43,207 nt of DNA from Chloroflexota bacterium (GCA_026389585.1 JAPLHP010000061.1:1-43207); one strand, 5' to 3'. Counted from the first letter of the stretch, positions 26,408-34,897 are shown. The notes: generated from the sequence alone by a model not told the origin. Translations and numbers: made by a program.

Positions 26408-26995
26408 TCAGTCGATGATGCTTTTGGTGCTGGGCACTCTGCCCCTGATGCGCTCGTCGAATTGAGTGGCTGCATCCAGTGCCCGCGCCAGTGCCTTGAA
26501 GGTGGCCTCTGCCTTGTGATGATCGTTGCTGCCCCTGAGCAACTTGGTGTGCAGGTTGATTCTGCCTTCAGAGGCAAAGGTCTCCAGAAAATGGCACACC
26601 AGATTGGCAGGCAAATCGGTGATATTCTTCTCATCGAAGGGGATCTCTATGACGGCATATCCCCTGCCGCTGATGTCGACCGCTACCAGGGCCAGGGCAT
26701 CGTCCATGGGTACTATGGCGTGAGCCATCCTCACAATGCCCTGCTTTTCACCCAGTGCCTGATTGAAGGCGCGTCCCAGGCAAAGCGCCACGTCCTCTAC
26801 CAGGTGATGGGAATCAGACCCCGTAGCGGAGACCTTGAGGTCAAAGGATCCGTGCTGGGAGAGTTGGGCCAGCAGATGGTCAAACATCCTTATCCCGGTG
26901 GTGATCTCGGAATCACCCTTGCCATCGATCACCAGCTCCAGACTGATGCACGTCTCCTTGGTTTCACGCTTGATGACCGCTATTCTCTTGGACAT
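26408..26995 (-). CDS. hisB: Imidazoleglycerol-phosphate dehydratase
   Basis: 195 residues. It catalyses the sixth step of histidine synthesis (IGP to imidazole acetol phosphate) and is Mn-dependent in a 24-mer. The two-fold repeat with metal-binding motifs is visible: [30 protein letters not shown], and in the second half [20 protein letters not shown]. It lacks the HisB phosphatase domain found in enterics. The other his genes seen here are hisC and hisG/hisZ, 4-15 kb away, so the pathway genes are scattered. It has GGAG before the ATG at 26995. Confidence 0.95.
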   Translation of the reverse strand: MSKRIAVIKRETKETCISLELVIDGKGDSEITTGIRMFDHLLAQLSQHGSFDLKVSATGSDSHHLVEDVALCLGRAFNQALGEKQGIVRMAHAIVPMDDALALVAVDISGRGYAVIEIPFDEKNITDLPANLVCHFLETFASEGRINLHTKLLRGSNDHHKAEATFKALARALDAATQFDERIRGRVPSTKSIID

Positions 26996-27082
26996 GTCTT
27001 TTGTCTCCTCTTTTGCTCTACATGCTGGTCTTTAGACAGCCTTTTCCATACGAGAGTCCATTATTACCCTCGTATTGCATAA

Positions 27083-27096
27083 ATTCTTGCAAGAAT
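27083..27096. promoter_or_regulatory. Perfect 14 nt palindrome upstream of hisB (possible operator)
   Basis: ATTCTTGCAAGAAT is perfectly self-complementary and lies about 90 nt before the hisB start. Dyad operators of repressors often look like this. No binding protein can be named. Confidence 0.35.
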
Positions 27097-27255
27097 GCTT
27101 GACGCGCTTACTCTAACTGGGTTCATGCACGAGAAGTTATGGTATGAAATTCTAGCATGACCTTGACAAAAAGGGAAGCGTGTGAATTGACTCATAACAA
27201 AAGTTACCGAAGGTGGTATTGTTGCCTCACAAATATTGTTACCGAGGGAGGTGGC

Positions 27256-27540
27256 GTGACCAGGGGCAGCATACGAGAGTACACCGAGGTAGTGCTAGGG
27301 CGTTACCTGAAATCAAAGAGGAAGGAGAATGGAAGGGCACTGGATGAGTTTGTCCAAGTGACGGACTATCACTGCAAGACAGCGATCCGTTTGCTGAACC
27401 GAAATAACTCCCACATGTTTGAAATCAGTATTTCAAACAGCCGCCTCAGGAGTTCGCTTTTGGGAATATGTAGGCACTACAAAGACTACGGGGTGGACAT
27501 CTCTGTCCACCCCGCAAGAGGCCGAAATTCTTTCGGCTAG
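27256..27540 (+). pseudogene. Transposase/integrase N-terminal remnant
   Basis: From the GTG at 27256 (GGGAGG upstream) the frame reads SIREYTEVVLGRYL, KENGRALDEFVQVTDYHCKTAIRLLNR. This matches the N-terminal HTH segment of a common class of bacterial transposases annotated as integrase catalytic region. After about 60 residues the similarity fades. The rest of the protein (HTH second half and DDE core) is missing, and the frame runs into two hairpins. An in-frame ATG at 27157 exists, but the added 33 residues cover what look like repeated element-end sequences (GTTACCGA at 27203 and 27238). Confidence 0.7.
27490..27537. repeat. Two adjacent perfect hairpins
   Basis: GGGGTGGACA-TCTC-TGTCCACCCC (27490-27513, 10 bp stem) and GCCGAAA-TTC-TTTCGGC (27521-27537, 7 bp stem) are 7 nt apart. 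They cap the transposase remnant and precede the 3' end of the surface-protein gene. They could be a folded repeat, or terminators without a T-tract. Confidence 0.65.
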
Positions 27541-27601
27541 TGTTGACTCACGGATCCCCCGTGGACAATGCGTTACACAATGCCCGTTTGTGGTGCGGTG
27601 A

Positions 27602-28891
27602 CTAAGCCCTTGGCCTCCTCATGAAGAGGACTACCACACCAAGTATCACGCCAATCCCGATTACCAAGTAACCTATGCCCCTCAAAAGGATACCCGTGGG
27701 ATCATGGGTATTGAACCCATTGTTGTCCTTGTCAATCTTCAGGGCATCCTGCGTGTCGCTGAAAGCTTGGTCATAGCGTGTCTTTGCGTCCACGAAGTTC
27801 CCGCCCTTGTAGTCTTGGTCTCCAAGGCTTGTTTCCATGGCTGACTGCGCCATGAGTTCTCTGGATTTGGCCGTAGAAACGCTCGGGCTCCCTATAGCCA
27901 GCAGTTGTTGCCTGACATCCATCGCGGCCCCCTGCTCAGTGGTATACACCACGAAGTCGGTGCTGGTGGTGGCGGGCTGTGGATATCTCTTATAATACTG
28001 GTAGTTGGCCATAATCTGTGCTGGATGTGTTCCACCCTCAGGTGCGGTCGTAAAGGTAATCTTCCCCGTCTCGCTGTCGAGCGAGTAGGCAAGGGCAACG
28101 CAGCTGTAGCGTAAGTTGGTGCTATCCCATTTCGCCTGATAGATCTTGTCCGTCCCGGACACAACTGGGAAATTGTCCACCCAGAAGTCCTTGGTAACCC
28201 CATTACCAGCGCCCACAAGTTCTACATATTGGTAGTCGGCATTGATTGTAAAAGATGCATTCGGGGCGGAGTTGAAATAAATGACGCCGTTGAAGCAGTC
28301 GAGGGTGTAATCCGCCGCCGCCATGGGAATGCCGCCCGTGCCCACAAAAATGCTGATAGAGGTGGGGTCGGGGTCAACGCCCTGATGATCCAAATTGAAC
28401 TTCTTCGTAGATCCATCCCCCGTTCCCACGTCTTCTCGGACGACCGCTGTACTGGCCTTGTATCCACCCTCCTTCTCGTAATCGACGCTTATGGTGTAAC
28501 TATGCCTCATGGTGTTGGAAGCAACTGATGTGGCGGGCACTGTGAAATTGATGGTAGCCTCGCCACTCAGGCCTGCCAAAAGGCTGCTCGGGTAGTCTGC
28601 CGTCGCCGCTTTGTACTCTCCACCCGTCCAATCGAACTTCACCTTCGCGCCTTTGATATTGATGGTGTTCCCCGTATCGTTGGTTATACCGACCTTCAGG
28701 GTTGCGTTGTCCCCTGCCACATAGGCAACGATGGCACCAGCCCCATAGAGAGAATCAGTCCCTTTGTAGGCACTATTGATCCACACCCCAGCATTGATAG
28801 ATGCACTTGCAGGACTGGGGACCAAAATTACACCTGCAAGCACTGCAGCAATGGACACAACCGGTAGCAGTAACAATGCCAATTTCTTCAT
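27602..28891 (-). CDS. Surface protein with signal peptide, beta repeats and C-terminal membrane anchor
   Basis: 429 residues. An N-terminal signal peptide (MKKLALLLLPVVSIAAVLAG, Ala-rich end near residue 30) is followed by an Ig-like region (about 35-150, NDTGNTINIKGAKVKFDW). Two related beta units come next (about 155-225 and 228-300), each with a GxGDGxTK.F start and an end like ITFTTAP...A.YQYY. A helical segment (about 330-385) precedes a C-terminal transmembrane helix (YLVIGIGVILGVVVLFM) and a basic stop RRPRA. This is a cell-surface layout with the bulk outside and a short tail inside. The ATG has GGGAGGG upstream. The two small membrane genes upstream on the same strand may be linked. 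I cannot name a function. Confidence 0.82.
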   Translation of the reverse strand: MKKLALLLLPVVSIAAVLAGVILVPSPASASINAGVWINSAYKGTDSLYGAGAIVAYVAGDNATLKVGITNDTGNTINIKGAKVKFDWTGGEYKAATADYPSSLLAGLSGEATINFTVPATSVASNTMRHSYTISVDYEKEGGYKASTAVVREDVGTGDGSTKKFNLDHQGVDPDPTSISIFVGTGGIPMAAADYTLDCFNGVIYFNSAPNASFTINADYQYVELVGAGNGVTKDFWVDNFPVVSGTDKIYQAKWDSTNLRYSCVALAYSLDSETGKITFTTAPEGGTHPAQIMANYQYYKRYPQPATTSTDFVVYTTEQGAAMDVRQQLLAIGSPSVSTAKSRELMAQSAMETSLGDQDYKGGNFVDAKTRYDQAFSDTQDALKIDKDNNGFNTHDPTGILLRGIGYLVIGIGVILGVVVLFMRRPRA

Positions 28892-28908
28892 TTAGTTGTT
28901 CCCTCCCT

Positions 28909-28914
28909 ATTATA
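28909..28914 (-). promoter_or_regulatory. Candidate -10 box close to the surface-protein start
   Basis: TATAAT on the minus strand lies only 17 nt before the ATG at 28891, with a GGGAGGG ribosome binding site in between. There is no good -35 match. The rest of 28915-29244 shows no gene. Confidence 0.35.
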
Positions 28915-29244
28915 CTGACTAATTAGAATTCCAGTGCTGGGTTCCAGTTCTCATCCATTACTGAAAAGGGGGAGAACGTGCTGTGCCTTGGTCCATTCCT
29001 GTCCATGCCGATTGCCCACCTCTGGGGCAGTGGTCAAACGCAAACCGACATAGGTTGAACGGCATCTTTCTGGGAGAATGCCTATGCTGTATGCCAGCCG
29101 GGAAACAGAACAAACATCCTTTTCCCATCTCCTGTCCCCTCCAATCATGAAATTGAGAAGGTAGCATCAGGACTCATAGACACATATATGTAAAAGTCAA
29201 TTTGGACAATAGCATGGATCTTCCCGGACTGTCAAGGTGTGACT

Positions 29245-29272
29245 GACACTTATGTTTGTGGACACTTATGTT
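29245..29272. repeat. Two 12 nt direct repeats, possible transposon end
   Basis: GACACTTATGTT occurs at 29245-29256 and 29261-29272, 16 nt apart. Multiple short direct repeats of this type are found at the ends of IS21-like elements. No matching transposase lies next to it, so it would be a solo end. Confidence 0.4.
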
Positions 29273-29468
29273 AACCATTATGCATGATAAGGTGCTTCAT
29301 ACCGCCAACGTCGGTAGGGGCGGTGACTGGGCGTAAGGTCGCCACAGGCATGACCAAGGATGCCAGTAGTGCAATCACAACAAAGGCGAACAGAATCATA
29401 ACCAGTCTTGTGGCATTATACCGTAGCGCTCTCCTTCCCAGCGGTTGCAGTTCAGGACTCTTTGTCAC
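29271..29468 (-). CDS. Small membrane protein (possible), overlapping the preceding gene
   Basis: 65 residues if started at the GTG at 29468, which overlaps the end of the upstream gene by 17 nt in another frame. The frame also runs back to 29507, but that would need a long overlap. One hydrophobic helix (LVMILFAFVVIALLASLVMPV) lies in the middle, with a basic N-terminal side and a short outside tail. The overlap and common direction with the 100-residue gene suggest translational coupling. No family recognised; the stop lies close to possible transposon-end repeats, so the C-terminus may be altered. Confidence 0.45.
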   Translation of the reverse strand: MTKSPELQPLGRRALRYNATRLVMILFAFVVIALLASLVMPVATLRPVTAPTDVGGMKHLIMHNG

Positions 29469-29754
29469 CTTCGGCTGATGGCCGAGCCTTGAACATCCCA
29501 ATGCCATGCCCGACTATCCGCCCAGCAAGGCTGCCCATCACCCAGAGTAGACCAATAGCCACAACATACCCTATCGCCTTCACTGCACCTTCGAATTCCC
29601 CTCCAGAACCAGGAATCAAGTCGGTGAAGGTCTTTATCCTGTCCGGATTAGTGAATGCAAGATAGGCAAGGACAAAGGTGAAGATGAGCAGGCCTATCCC
29701 CACAAAGAATACAAGCAGACCAGATATGTTTCCAGCTCTTGCCATGTTTCTCAT
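29452..29754 (-). CDS. Small two-helix membrane protein, unknown function
   Basis: 100 residues with two clear hydrophobic helices: about 11-33 (GLLVFFVGIGLLIFTFVLAYLAF) and about 58-80 (AIGYVVAIGLLWVMGSLAGRIV). The loop between them is polar and probably outside; the C-terminus is charged. AAAGGAG lies 6 nt before the ATG at 29754, a strong ribosome binding site. A small second membrane ORF overlaps its end, and the anchored surface-protein gene follows on the same strand. This suggests a membrane partner for that surface protein, but only from position. The family is not recognised. Confidence 0.7.
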   Translation of the reverse strand: MRNMARAGNISGLLVFFVGIGLLIFTFVLAYLAFTNPDRIKTFTDLIPGSGGEFEGAVKAIGYVVAIGLLWVMGSLAGRIVGHGIGMFKARPSAEGDKES

Positions 29755-29839
29755 TGCAGTCTCCTTTCTCGACCCTCAGAATGTACCTGTGCTGAGATCA
29801 GCTTCTGGGCTCGACAATACGAGATACGATTGGGGGGTA

Positions 29840-30058
29840 CTATACAGATGGCCAATCGTGCATCAGTGTCCAATTCCTGGTAGTCTCTAGCACGGCAGTG
29901 CTCTCACCATCTACCCCAGCCTGCCCTGGAAACCACCTCACTGCCTCAAGGTTGTTGGCTACCTGCCCTTGACCAATCATCTTCCCTTTCTCGTCCATCA
30001 CAGCCATCTATGAGTACTTGGAGTGATAGTCAACTCCAGATCGGTGAATCGTCTTATC
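29840..30058 (-). pseudogene. IS110-family transposase N-terminal remnant with internal stop
   Basis: The minus strand translates as ..KTIHRSGVDYHSKYS, then a TAG, then MAVMDEKGKMIGQGQVANN, and further on AVLETTRNWTLMHDW, ending at a TAG (29840-29842). This is the start of an IS110 DEDD transposase (GVDYHKKYS..VMDEKG, then a LEATGNW block). The first catalytic Asp of GVD is kept. The internal stop, the loss of the start Met and the truncation after about 70 residues show it is dead. It fills most of the otherwise empty 29755-30146 gap. Confidence 0.7.
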
Positions 30059-30092
30059 ACCCGGCTTCCCTGGGTTTTGGCTCTATTAACAG

Positions 30093-30122
30093 AGAGCGGC
30101 TAGATTCAGATCTAGCCGCTCT
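30093..30122 (-). terminator. Perfect 13 bp hairpin after the VOC gene
   Basis: AGAGCGGCTAGAT-TCAG-ATCTAGCCGCTCT (stems 30093-30105 and 30110-30122, 4 nt loop) begins 25 nt past the VOC-gene stop on the minus strand. It is very stable but has no T-run. It may end the long minus-strand his/fab transcript, or belong to the adjacent IS110 remnant. Confidence 0.45.
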
Positions 30123-30146
30123 GGGAGTATCAGGTTTGTTGGCTCT

Positions 30147-30554
30147 TTACTTATCGGGCTGGATAAACTCAATCTGTACGCCGTGGAGCGACTTCGGGTG
30201 TCCGAAATTGACCTTCCCGCCGGTATAGGTGAGTGCGGTGGGGCTCACAAATTTGACGCCCTTCTCGGTGAAGTCCTTCATGTCTTTCTCGAGGTTGTCT
30301 GTCTGCAAAGAAAGGAGGAATACCCCTTCCCCTCTGGTTTCGACGAACTTATAGACCGAGGTCTCCGGGTTACTGGAGGCAATGAGGTTGATGCTGACAC
30401 CAGCAATCTTGAAGGTAGCGCCAGTCAATCCGGGGAAGGCAAAGTCTGTCGGCTTGGTATATACCGGCGGTACTCCCAAGAATGCGCCATACTTCTTCAC
30501 TGCTGCCTCAAGGTCTTTCACTGCTATGTTTACGCCGTAGAACTGTTTGATCAT
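30147..30554 (-). CDS. VOC (glyoxalase/methylmalonyl-CoA epimerase-like) protein
   Basis: 135 residues, one vicinal-oxygen-chelate unit of two beta-alpha-beta-beta-beta modules. The N-terminus KQFYGVNIAVKDLEAAVKKY is the normal VOC start with an H-like position replaced by Asn (NIAVKD). The second module begins LLSLQTDNLEKDMKDFTEKG and ends HGVQIEFIQPDK, with Glu as a probable metal ligand. It resembles methylmalonyl-CoA epimerases in layout, but the missing first His makes that function doubtful. It lies downstream of hisC with a 42 nt gap and may be co-transcribed. Confidence 0.8.
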   Translation of the reverse strand: MIKQFYGVNIAVKDLEAAVKKYGAFLGVPPVYTKPTDFAFPGLTGATFKIAGVSINLIASSNPETSVYKFVETRGEGVFLLSLQTDNLEKDMKDFTEKGVKFVSPTALTYTGGKVNFGHPKSLHGVQIEFIQPDK

Positions 30555-30596
30555 ATTTCCTTATGCTCCTCCTGTTTTCAAAATACTCAACTAAAG

Positions 30597-31697
30597 CTAT
30601 TTTAGCAGAATCTCGTTGAGTGCCGCAACCAGGGCATCAGTATGCTCCGGCTTTCCGACGCTGATGCGGATGTAGTCCTTGAGGAGAGGGGTATCAAAGT
30701 ATCGTATCAGGATACCTCGGCGCCTGAGCTCCTGGTAGATTCGGGTTGCCTCATTGCTGGCGGCGGAGCAGAGGATGAAGTTTGCATCCGATGGGTAAGG
30801 CTTGAGCCTGCTGAACCCGGCTAGTCTGGTGAACAGGCGTTGCCGCTCGGCGATGATGGCCTTGATTGTCTGTTGCAGGTGATCAAGGTCTCTCAGCGAT
30901 TCCATGGCGGCTATCTGGGCCGCCACATTAACATTGTATGGTGGTTTGATCTTCATCAAATGCCTGGCGATGTTCTTAGGGAAGATGCCATAACCTACCC
31001 TCAAACCAGCTATCCCTGCCCATTTGCTGAAGGTGCGCAGAACAATGAGGTTGTCGTGGTCAGCTATCAGGGGAACCATCGTCTGCCCACTGAATTCGTA
31101 GTAGGCTTCATCGACTACCACAATGGCCCCGGTCCCGAGAAGCTCCAGGATATCTTCCCTGGAGGTTGTATTCCCGCTGGGGTTATTGGGAGAGGCCACG
31201 AAGGTGACCTTGGCCCCTTCATTCAAGGCTTTCTTGACCGCACGGACGTCAATGGCGAAACCCTTATCGCGGGGGATGCTGACTATTTTGCCAGCCCAGG
31301 CTTCAGTGCTGAAGTGATACATACCAAAGGTAGGCACACAGTTGACCACACCGTTCCCGGGGTCGATGAAGAGGCGCATGATGAAATCGATGATTTCGTC
31401 GCTGCCACTGCCCACCACGATCTGGTCAGCGGGGATTCCAACATAACCTGCTAGCGCTCTTCTTAGCTCGCGTTGCTCGGAATCGGGGTAAATGTGGTAA
31501 TAAGGGTAGTTGGATAGGGCCTTCTTTACTCTGGGAGAGCAGCTATAGGGATTTTCGTTTCCGTCGAGTTTGATGAGCCGTTCGATGGGAATGCCGGCAT
31601 CCTCAGCCATCACCTCCAGGGGTGTGATGTAGTTATAGGGCTTTATGTTGAGCAGATGGGCCCTTATCAGCCTTTCGGAGCTTCTATTTGGGTTCAC
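30597..31697 (-). CDS. hisC: Histidinol-phosphate aminotransferase
   Basis: 366 residues, fold-type I PLP enzyme that converts imidazole acetol phosphate and glutamate to histidinol phosphate. Motifs: LDGNENPYSCSP at the N-terminus, YPDSEQRELRRALAGY, GSGSDEIIDFIMRLF, SPNNPSGN, VVDEAYYEFSG, and the PLP-binding Lys in RTFSKWAGIAGLRVGYG. The start is a GTG at 31697 with a GAGAGGA upstream on the minus strand. It follows holB after 17 nt and is probably the last or second-last gene of the long minus-strand unit. hisB is 3.6 kb away across the accessory island. Confidence 0.94.
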   Translation of the reverse strand: MNPNRSSERLIRAHLLNIKPYNYITPLEVMAEDAGIPIERLIKLDGNENPYSCSPRVKKALSNYPYYHIYPDSEQRELRRALAGYVGIPADQIVVGSGSDEIIDFIMRLFIDPGNGVVNCVPTFGMYHFSTEAWAGKIVSIPRDKGFAIDVRAVKKALNEGAKVTFVASPNNPSGNTTSREDILELLGTGAIVVVDEAYYEFSGQTMVPLIADHDNLIVLRTFSKWAGIAGLRVGYGIFPKNIARHLMKIKPPYNVNVAAQIAAMESLRDLDHLQQTIKAIIAERQRLFTRLAGFSRLKPYPSDANFILCSAASNEATRIYQELRRRGILIRYFDTPLLKDYIRISVGKPEHTDALVAALNEILLK

Positions 31698-31714
31698 GTG
31701 TTTTACCGTCCTCT

Positions 31715-32698
31715 CTAGGGCATTCTCAGCATGAGCACTTCGAGGGCCAACCGGGGGTTTGCGTTTTGCTCCAGTTGCTCGCCAGCCTCTTGAAGATGGT
31801 GGATGAAATCGACGATTTGTTTTGTGCTGAGGGCTTGAGCCTGTTGAAGGAGCACAGCTTGCTGGTCAATATTGGTGATGGATTGACTATTCTTGCTTTT
31901 GATAAAGAGCAGATCGCGCCACCATTGGAGCCATGAAGAGAGGACGTCAGCCACTCTCTCGCGGCTTCTGCCGAATTGAGTCGCCAGCTCGGCGGCGTAA
32001 GTAAAGCGCTTGTGCATGCCGGCGCTGCTCAGATCAATGAAGGTAGCCACTCTCTGGGCTCTCTGCTCTAGCAGGCTTTCATCCTGAATGGCCAAAAGTG
32101 CCCAGCCGAGGCATCCACCAGATAACCGGGCCAGTAAGTCTGCCCTGTCGTGAGGCACGTTATGGCGCTGGGTTAGCGTCTCTCTGCCCAAACCGGCGGA
32201 AATGGGACGCAGCTCAACGCGCTGACAGCGAGAAACAATGGTGGGCAGGAGTTTGTTCTCCCTGGCGGCCAAGAGGATAATGAGGACTCTGGGCGACGGC
32301 TCCTCCAGGGTTTTCAGCAGGCAGTTGGCCGCTTCATGAGAGAGGAACTCGGCTTTGTCGAAGATAAATACCTTCTGTTTGCCTTCATAAGGAGGCAGGT
32401 GGGAGGCCATTTGCATTTCTTTGACCTGGTCGATGCCTATTCCTTTCTTCTCCTGAGAAATCACGTCTATGATTTGAACGTCAGCATGTTTGGCATCCCC
32501 AATGCGGCGGCAGGAATTGCACTGCTGGCAGGGACTATCCTCTGACTCACAGTTGACTGCCTGAGCCAGGTTGACAGCCAGGGTAAACTTTCCTACATGA
32601 GGTGGCCCTGCAAAGAGGTAGGCATGTGAAAGGAGGCCTTTGTTGATGCCGCGCTCCAATAGTCCGATAGCCTTGGGTTGACCTGTTACCTGCCACAT
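31715..32698 (-). CDS. holB: DNA polymerase III delta' subunit (clamp-loader)
   Basis: 327 residues, AAA+ clamp-loader subunit. Walker A-like GPPHVGKFT is at about 31-39, with a zinc site of four Cys (CESEDSPCQQCNSCRR). KVFIFDKAEFLSHEAANCLLKTLEEP covers the Walker B and SRC-side region, and a sensor-1 motif ARENKLLPTIVSRCQRVEL follows. It loads the beta clamp with gamma/tau and delta. The C-terminal collar domain (about 190-327) is weakly conserved, as is usual. It lies between lysA and hisC, all on the minus strand. Confidence 0.88.
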   Translation of the reverse strand: MWQVTGQPKAIGLLERGINKGLLSHAYLFAGPPHVGKFTLAVNLAQAVNCESEDSPCQQCNSCRRIGDAKHADVQIIDVISQEKKGIGIDQVKEMQMASHLPPYEGKQKVFIFDKAEFLSHEAANCLLKTLEEPSPRVLIILLAARENKLLPTIVSRCQRVELRPISAGLGRETLTQRHNVPHDRADLLARLSGGCLGWALLAIQDESLLEQRAQRVATFIDLSSAGMHKRFTYAAELATQFGRSRERVADVLSSWLQWWRDLLFIKSKNSQSITNIDQQAVLLQQAQALSTKQIVDFIHHLQEAGEQLEQNANPRLALEVLMLRMP

Positions 32699-32738
32699 GA
32701 GCTTTGACCTGTTCTAGCCATTCCGGATTATCGTAACC

Positions 32739-34067
32739 CTAAAGAACGTCGTATCGAAGGAGGTCCTCGTAGGTTTCCCGTCGTCTGATAAGGCGGGCCT
32801 GTCCGTCTTTGATCATTAGAATTGCTGGTCTGAGGGATGCGTTGTAGTTGCTGGACATGGGGATGGAGTAGGCGCCCGAGGTTGGCATGGCTATGATGTC
32901 ACCTTCATCTAGCTTGGGAAGGCGAATATCCTTAATCAAGATATCGCCTGACTCGCAAAACTTGCCCGCCACCGTTACCATCTCGGTCTCATCTTCGCCG
33001 GCCTTGTTGGCGACCAGGGCATCGTACCTGGAGCCATAGAGGGCAGGGCGGATGTTATCCCCCATTCCACCATCAACAAAGACATACTTGCGTACACCGG
33101 GGATATCCTTTGTTCCGCCCACCTTGTAGAGTGATACCCCTGCCTGTGCTACGATCGTTCTTCCCGGCTCGACTATAAGCCGCAGCGGGTCCAGCTTCAG
33201 CTTGCGGCTCAGGCTCAGGACCTTTGATGTTATGGCTTCGGCATAATTGCCAATGGAGGGAGCTGGGGAGTCCATCTGGTATTGAACAGCAAATCCCCCC
33301 CCGATATTTAGTTCCCTGAGCTCAAGGTTATGCTTCTCTTTCATTTGAACTGCGAAGCGAAGCACGATTTCAATAGCTTCGACATAGGGCTCTATCTCAA
33401 AGATAGAAGAACCCAGATGAAAATGCAGCCCCACCAGATGCAGGCTCGGAGTAGCCATGGCCTCGGCCAGTGCCTCTTCGGCTTGTCCGGTAGTCAGAGG
33501 AAAACCGAACTTGCTATCCAGGATACCTGTGGTGACGTACTTGTGAGTATGAGGATCGACTCCCGGTGAGACCCGGAGCAGTATATCCTGAATCATGCCT
33601 CTATCTTTGGCCAGTTTCCCCAATAAGTGAAGCTCGTGGAAGTTGTCAACCACTATACGTCCAATACCCCATTCCAACGCTGATTTCAGTTCATCGGCGC
33701 TCTTGTTATTGCCATGAAAGAAAACCTTCTCTGGAGAAAAGGCCACGGACTTTGCGATGGCGATCTCACCGGCCGAAACCACATCAAGGCCCATGTGTTC
33801 CTCTTGAAGAATGAGGGCCAAAGCGGAATTGATGAAAGCCTTACAGGCGTATATGACTAGTGTATTAGGGTAGCGGCTCTCGAACTCGTGGTGATATTCA
33901 GCACACTTACTGCGCAGTGTGGCTTCGTCAAAAATGCAGAGCGGCGTGCCGTATTTGGCTGCCAAGGCTACGGTATCACAGCCGCCAATGGTGAGGCGGC
34001 CCCTGCTATTCAATCCCGCCGTTTGTGGGGAAAGGGGGAACTTAGGTAATTTCTCTCGTTTTTTCAC
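32739..34067 (-). CDS. lysA: Diaminopimelate decarboxylase
   Basis: 442 residues, alanine-racemase-fold PLP enzyme that makes L-lysine from meso-DAP. PLP Lys lies in VIYACKAFIN (about residue 76). HFHLGS, the GGG glycine loop in NIGGGFAV, and EPGRTIVAQAG follow. The second-subunit active-site CESGD is present, and the final SGAYSIPMSSNYNASLRP is standard. The N-terminal extension of about 25 residues carries the typical LTIGGCD start. It follows acpP after 16 nt. Together with murein biosynthesis it implies DAP use, though cell-wall type cannot be concluded from one gene. Confidence 0.95.
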   Translation of the reverse strand: MKKREKLPKFPLSPQTAGLNSRGRLTIGGCDTVALAAKYGTPLCIFDEATLRSKCAEYHHEFESRYPNTLVIYACKAFINSALALILQEEHMGLDVVSAGEIAIAKSVAFSPEKVFFHGNNKSADELKSALEWGIGRIVVDNFHELHLLGKLAKDRGMIQDILLRVSPGVDPHTHKYVTTGILDSKFGFPLTTGQAEEALAEAMATPSLHLVGLHFHLGSSIFEIEPYVEAIEIVLRFAVQMKEKHNLELRELNIGGGFAVQYQMDSPAPSIGNYAEAITSKVLSLSRKLKLDPLRLIVEPGRTIVAQAGVSLYKVGGTKDIPGVRKYVFVDGGMGDNIRPALYGSRYDALVANKAGEDETEMVTVAGKFCESGDILIKDIRLPKLDEGDIIAMPTSGAYSIPMSSNYNASLRPAILMIKDGQARLIRRRETYEDLLRYDVL

Positions 34068-34083
34068 TTAGGGGCGCCAGCCT

Positions 34084-34344
34084 CTATTCGTCTTCTATTC
34101 CTGAGTCCTTAATATATTCAACCGCATCTCCTACGGTTACTATCTTCTTGGCATCTTCATCGGGAATCTCTATTTTCTTGTGGGGGGTGCTGAATGCTTC
34201 CTCCAGCGCCATTATCAACTCTACCAAATCGAGTGAATCGGCGTTGAAGTCTTGAACAAAGGATGCTTTAGCCACAACCTCTTCGTCTTTGACACCCAGT
34301 TGCTCCACAATAATCTGTTTTACCCTGTCGAAAACTGTAGCCAC
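34084..34344 (-). CDS. acpP: Acyl carrier protein
   Basis: 86 residues, acidic four-helix carrier. The phosphopantetheine Ser lies in the [18 protein letters not shown] motif (DSL). It carries growing acyl chains in fatty-acid synthesis. The GTG start shares one base with the nusB stop (TAGTG), so it depends on coupled translation. fabD is two genes upstream, as expected for a fab cluster. The loop [13 protein letters not shown] is slightly longer than in E. coli. Downstream fabF is not present; lysA follows instead. Confidence 0.95.
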   Translation of the reverse strand: MATVFDRVKQIIVEQLGVKDEEVVAKASFVQDFNADSLDLVELIMALEEAFSTPHKKIEIPDEDAKKIVTVGDAVEYIKDSGIEDE

Positions 34345-34790
34345 TATATAGTCACCCCCTCTTCATTCTTTGGATGCTGCATAAGCTCGGCATAAACAGA
34401 ACCTAAGACGCCATTGATGAATTTAGGAGAACTGTCACTTCCGAAGGCCTTTGCTAGCTCGACGGCTTCATTAATAGCCACTTTTGCGGGAACCACCGCT
34501 GATAGAAGCTCATAAATCGCCAGCCGCAGGATGTTTCTATCTACAACAGCCATCTGCTGCAAGGGCCAGGCAGGTGCAAACTTTTGAATCAGTTCATCGA
34601 TAGTCCCCCTGTTTTCCAGCACCTTCAAGACCAACTCTCGGGTGAAGGTAGATGTGTCCTCAGGCAGAGAGGAGTCTTCAAGCAATCGGCCTAAGGACCC
34701 CGTGGCATCATGGCCTGTGCAATCGACCTCAAACAATGTCTGCAGGGCCATTGCTCTAGCCTCTCGTCGTGTCAGCAGGGATGCTTTCAT
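34344..34790 (-). CDS. nusB: Transcription antitermination/rRNA processing factor NusB
   Basis: 148 residues, all-helical NusB fold. The [17 protein letters not shown]-terminal helix is the hallmark (R.. ARe.AlQ.Lye.d). The C-terminal [28 protein letters not shown] block is also characteristic. With NusE it binds boxA RNA and supports rRNA transcription. Position between fabD and acpP is unusual and suggests co-regulation of ribosome and lipid synthesis. It overlaps acpP by 1 nt. Confidence 0.94.
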   Translation of the reverse strand: MKASLLTRREARAMALQTLFEVDCTGHDATGSLGRLLEDSSLPEDTSTFTRELVLKVLENRGTIDELIQKFAPAWPLQQMAVVDRNILRLAIYELLSAVVPAKVAINEAVELAKAFGSDSSPKFINGVLGSVYAELMQHPKNEEGVTI

Positions 34791-34897
34791 AGGTATGGTG
34801 ATTCTCCTAAGCAGTACCGTAAAACATGAAAAGCGTGCAGCCCTAAGTATAACATTGGTTTCTTGTCAAGTGAAGAGTCCTATACCTGAATCCGTGA

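Noticed and set aside
26279-27082. 267-codon open frame on the plus strand
   Set aside because: Antisense to hisB and overlapping the SDR 3' end; no domain pattern.
28958-29167. Two small minus-strand frames upstream of the surface protein
   Set aside because: Overlapping frames with no motif and no ribosome binding site; the region is better read as intergenic.
30840-31454. 204-codon open frame on the plus strand
   Set aside because: Antisense to hisC, which is certain by its PLP motif.
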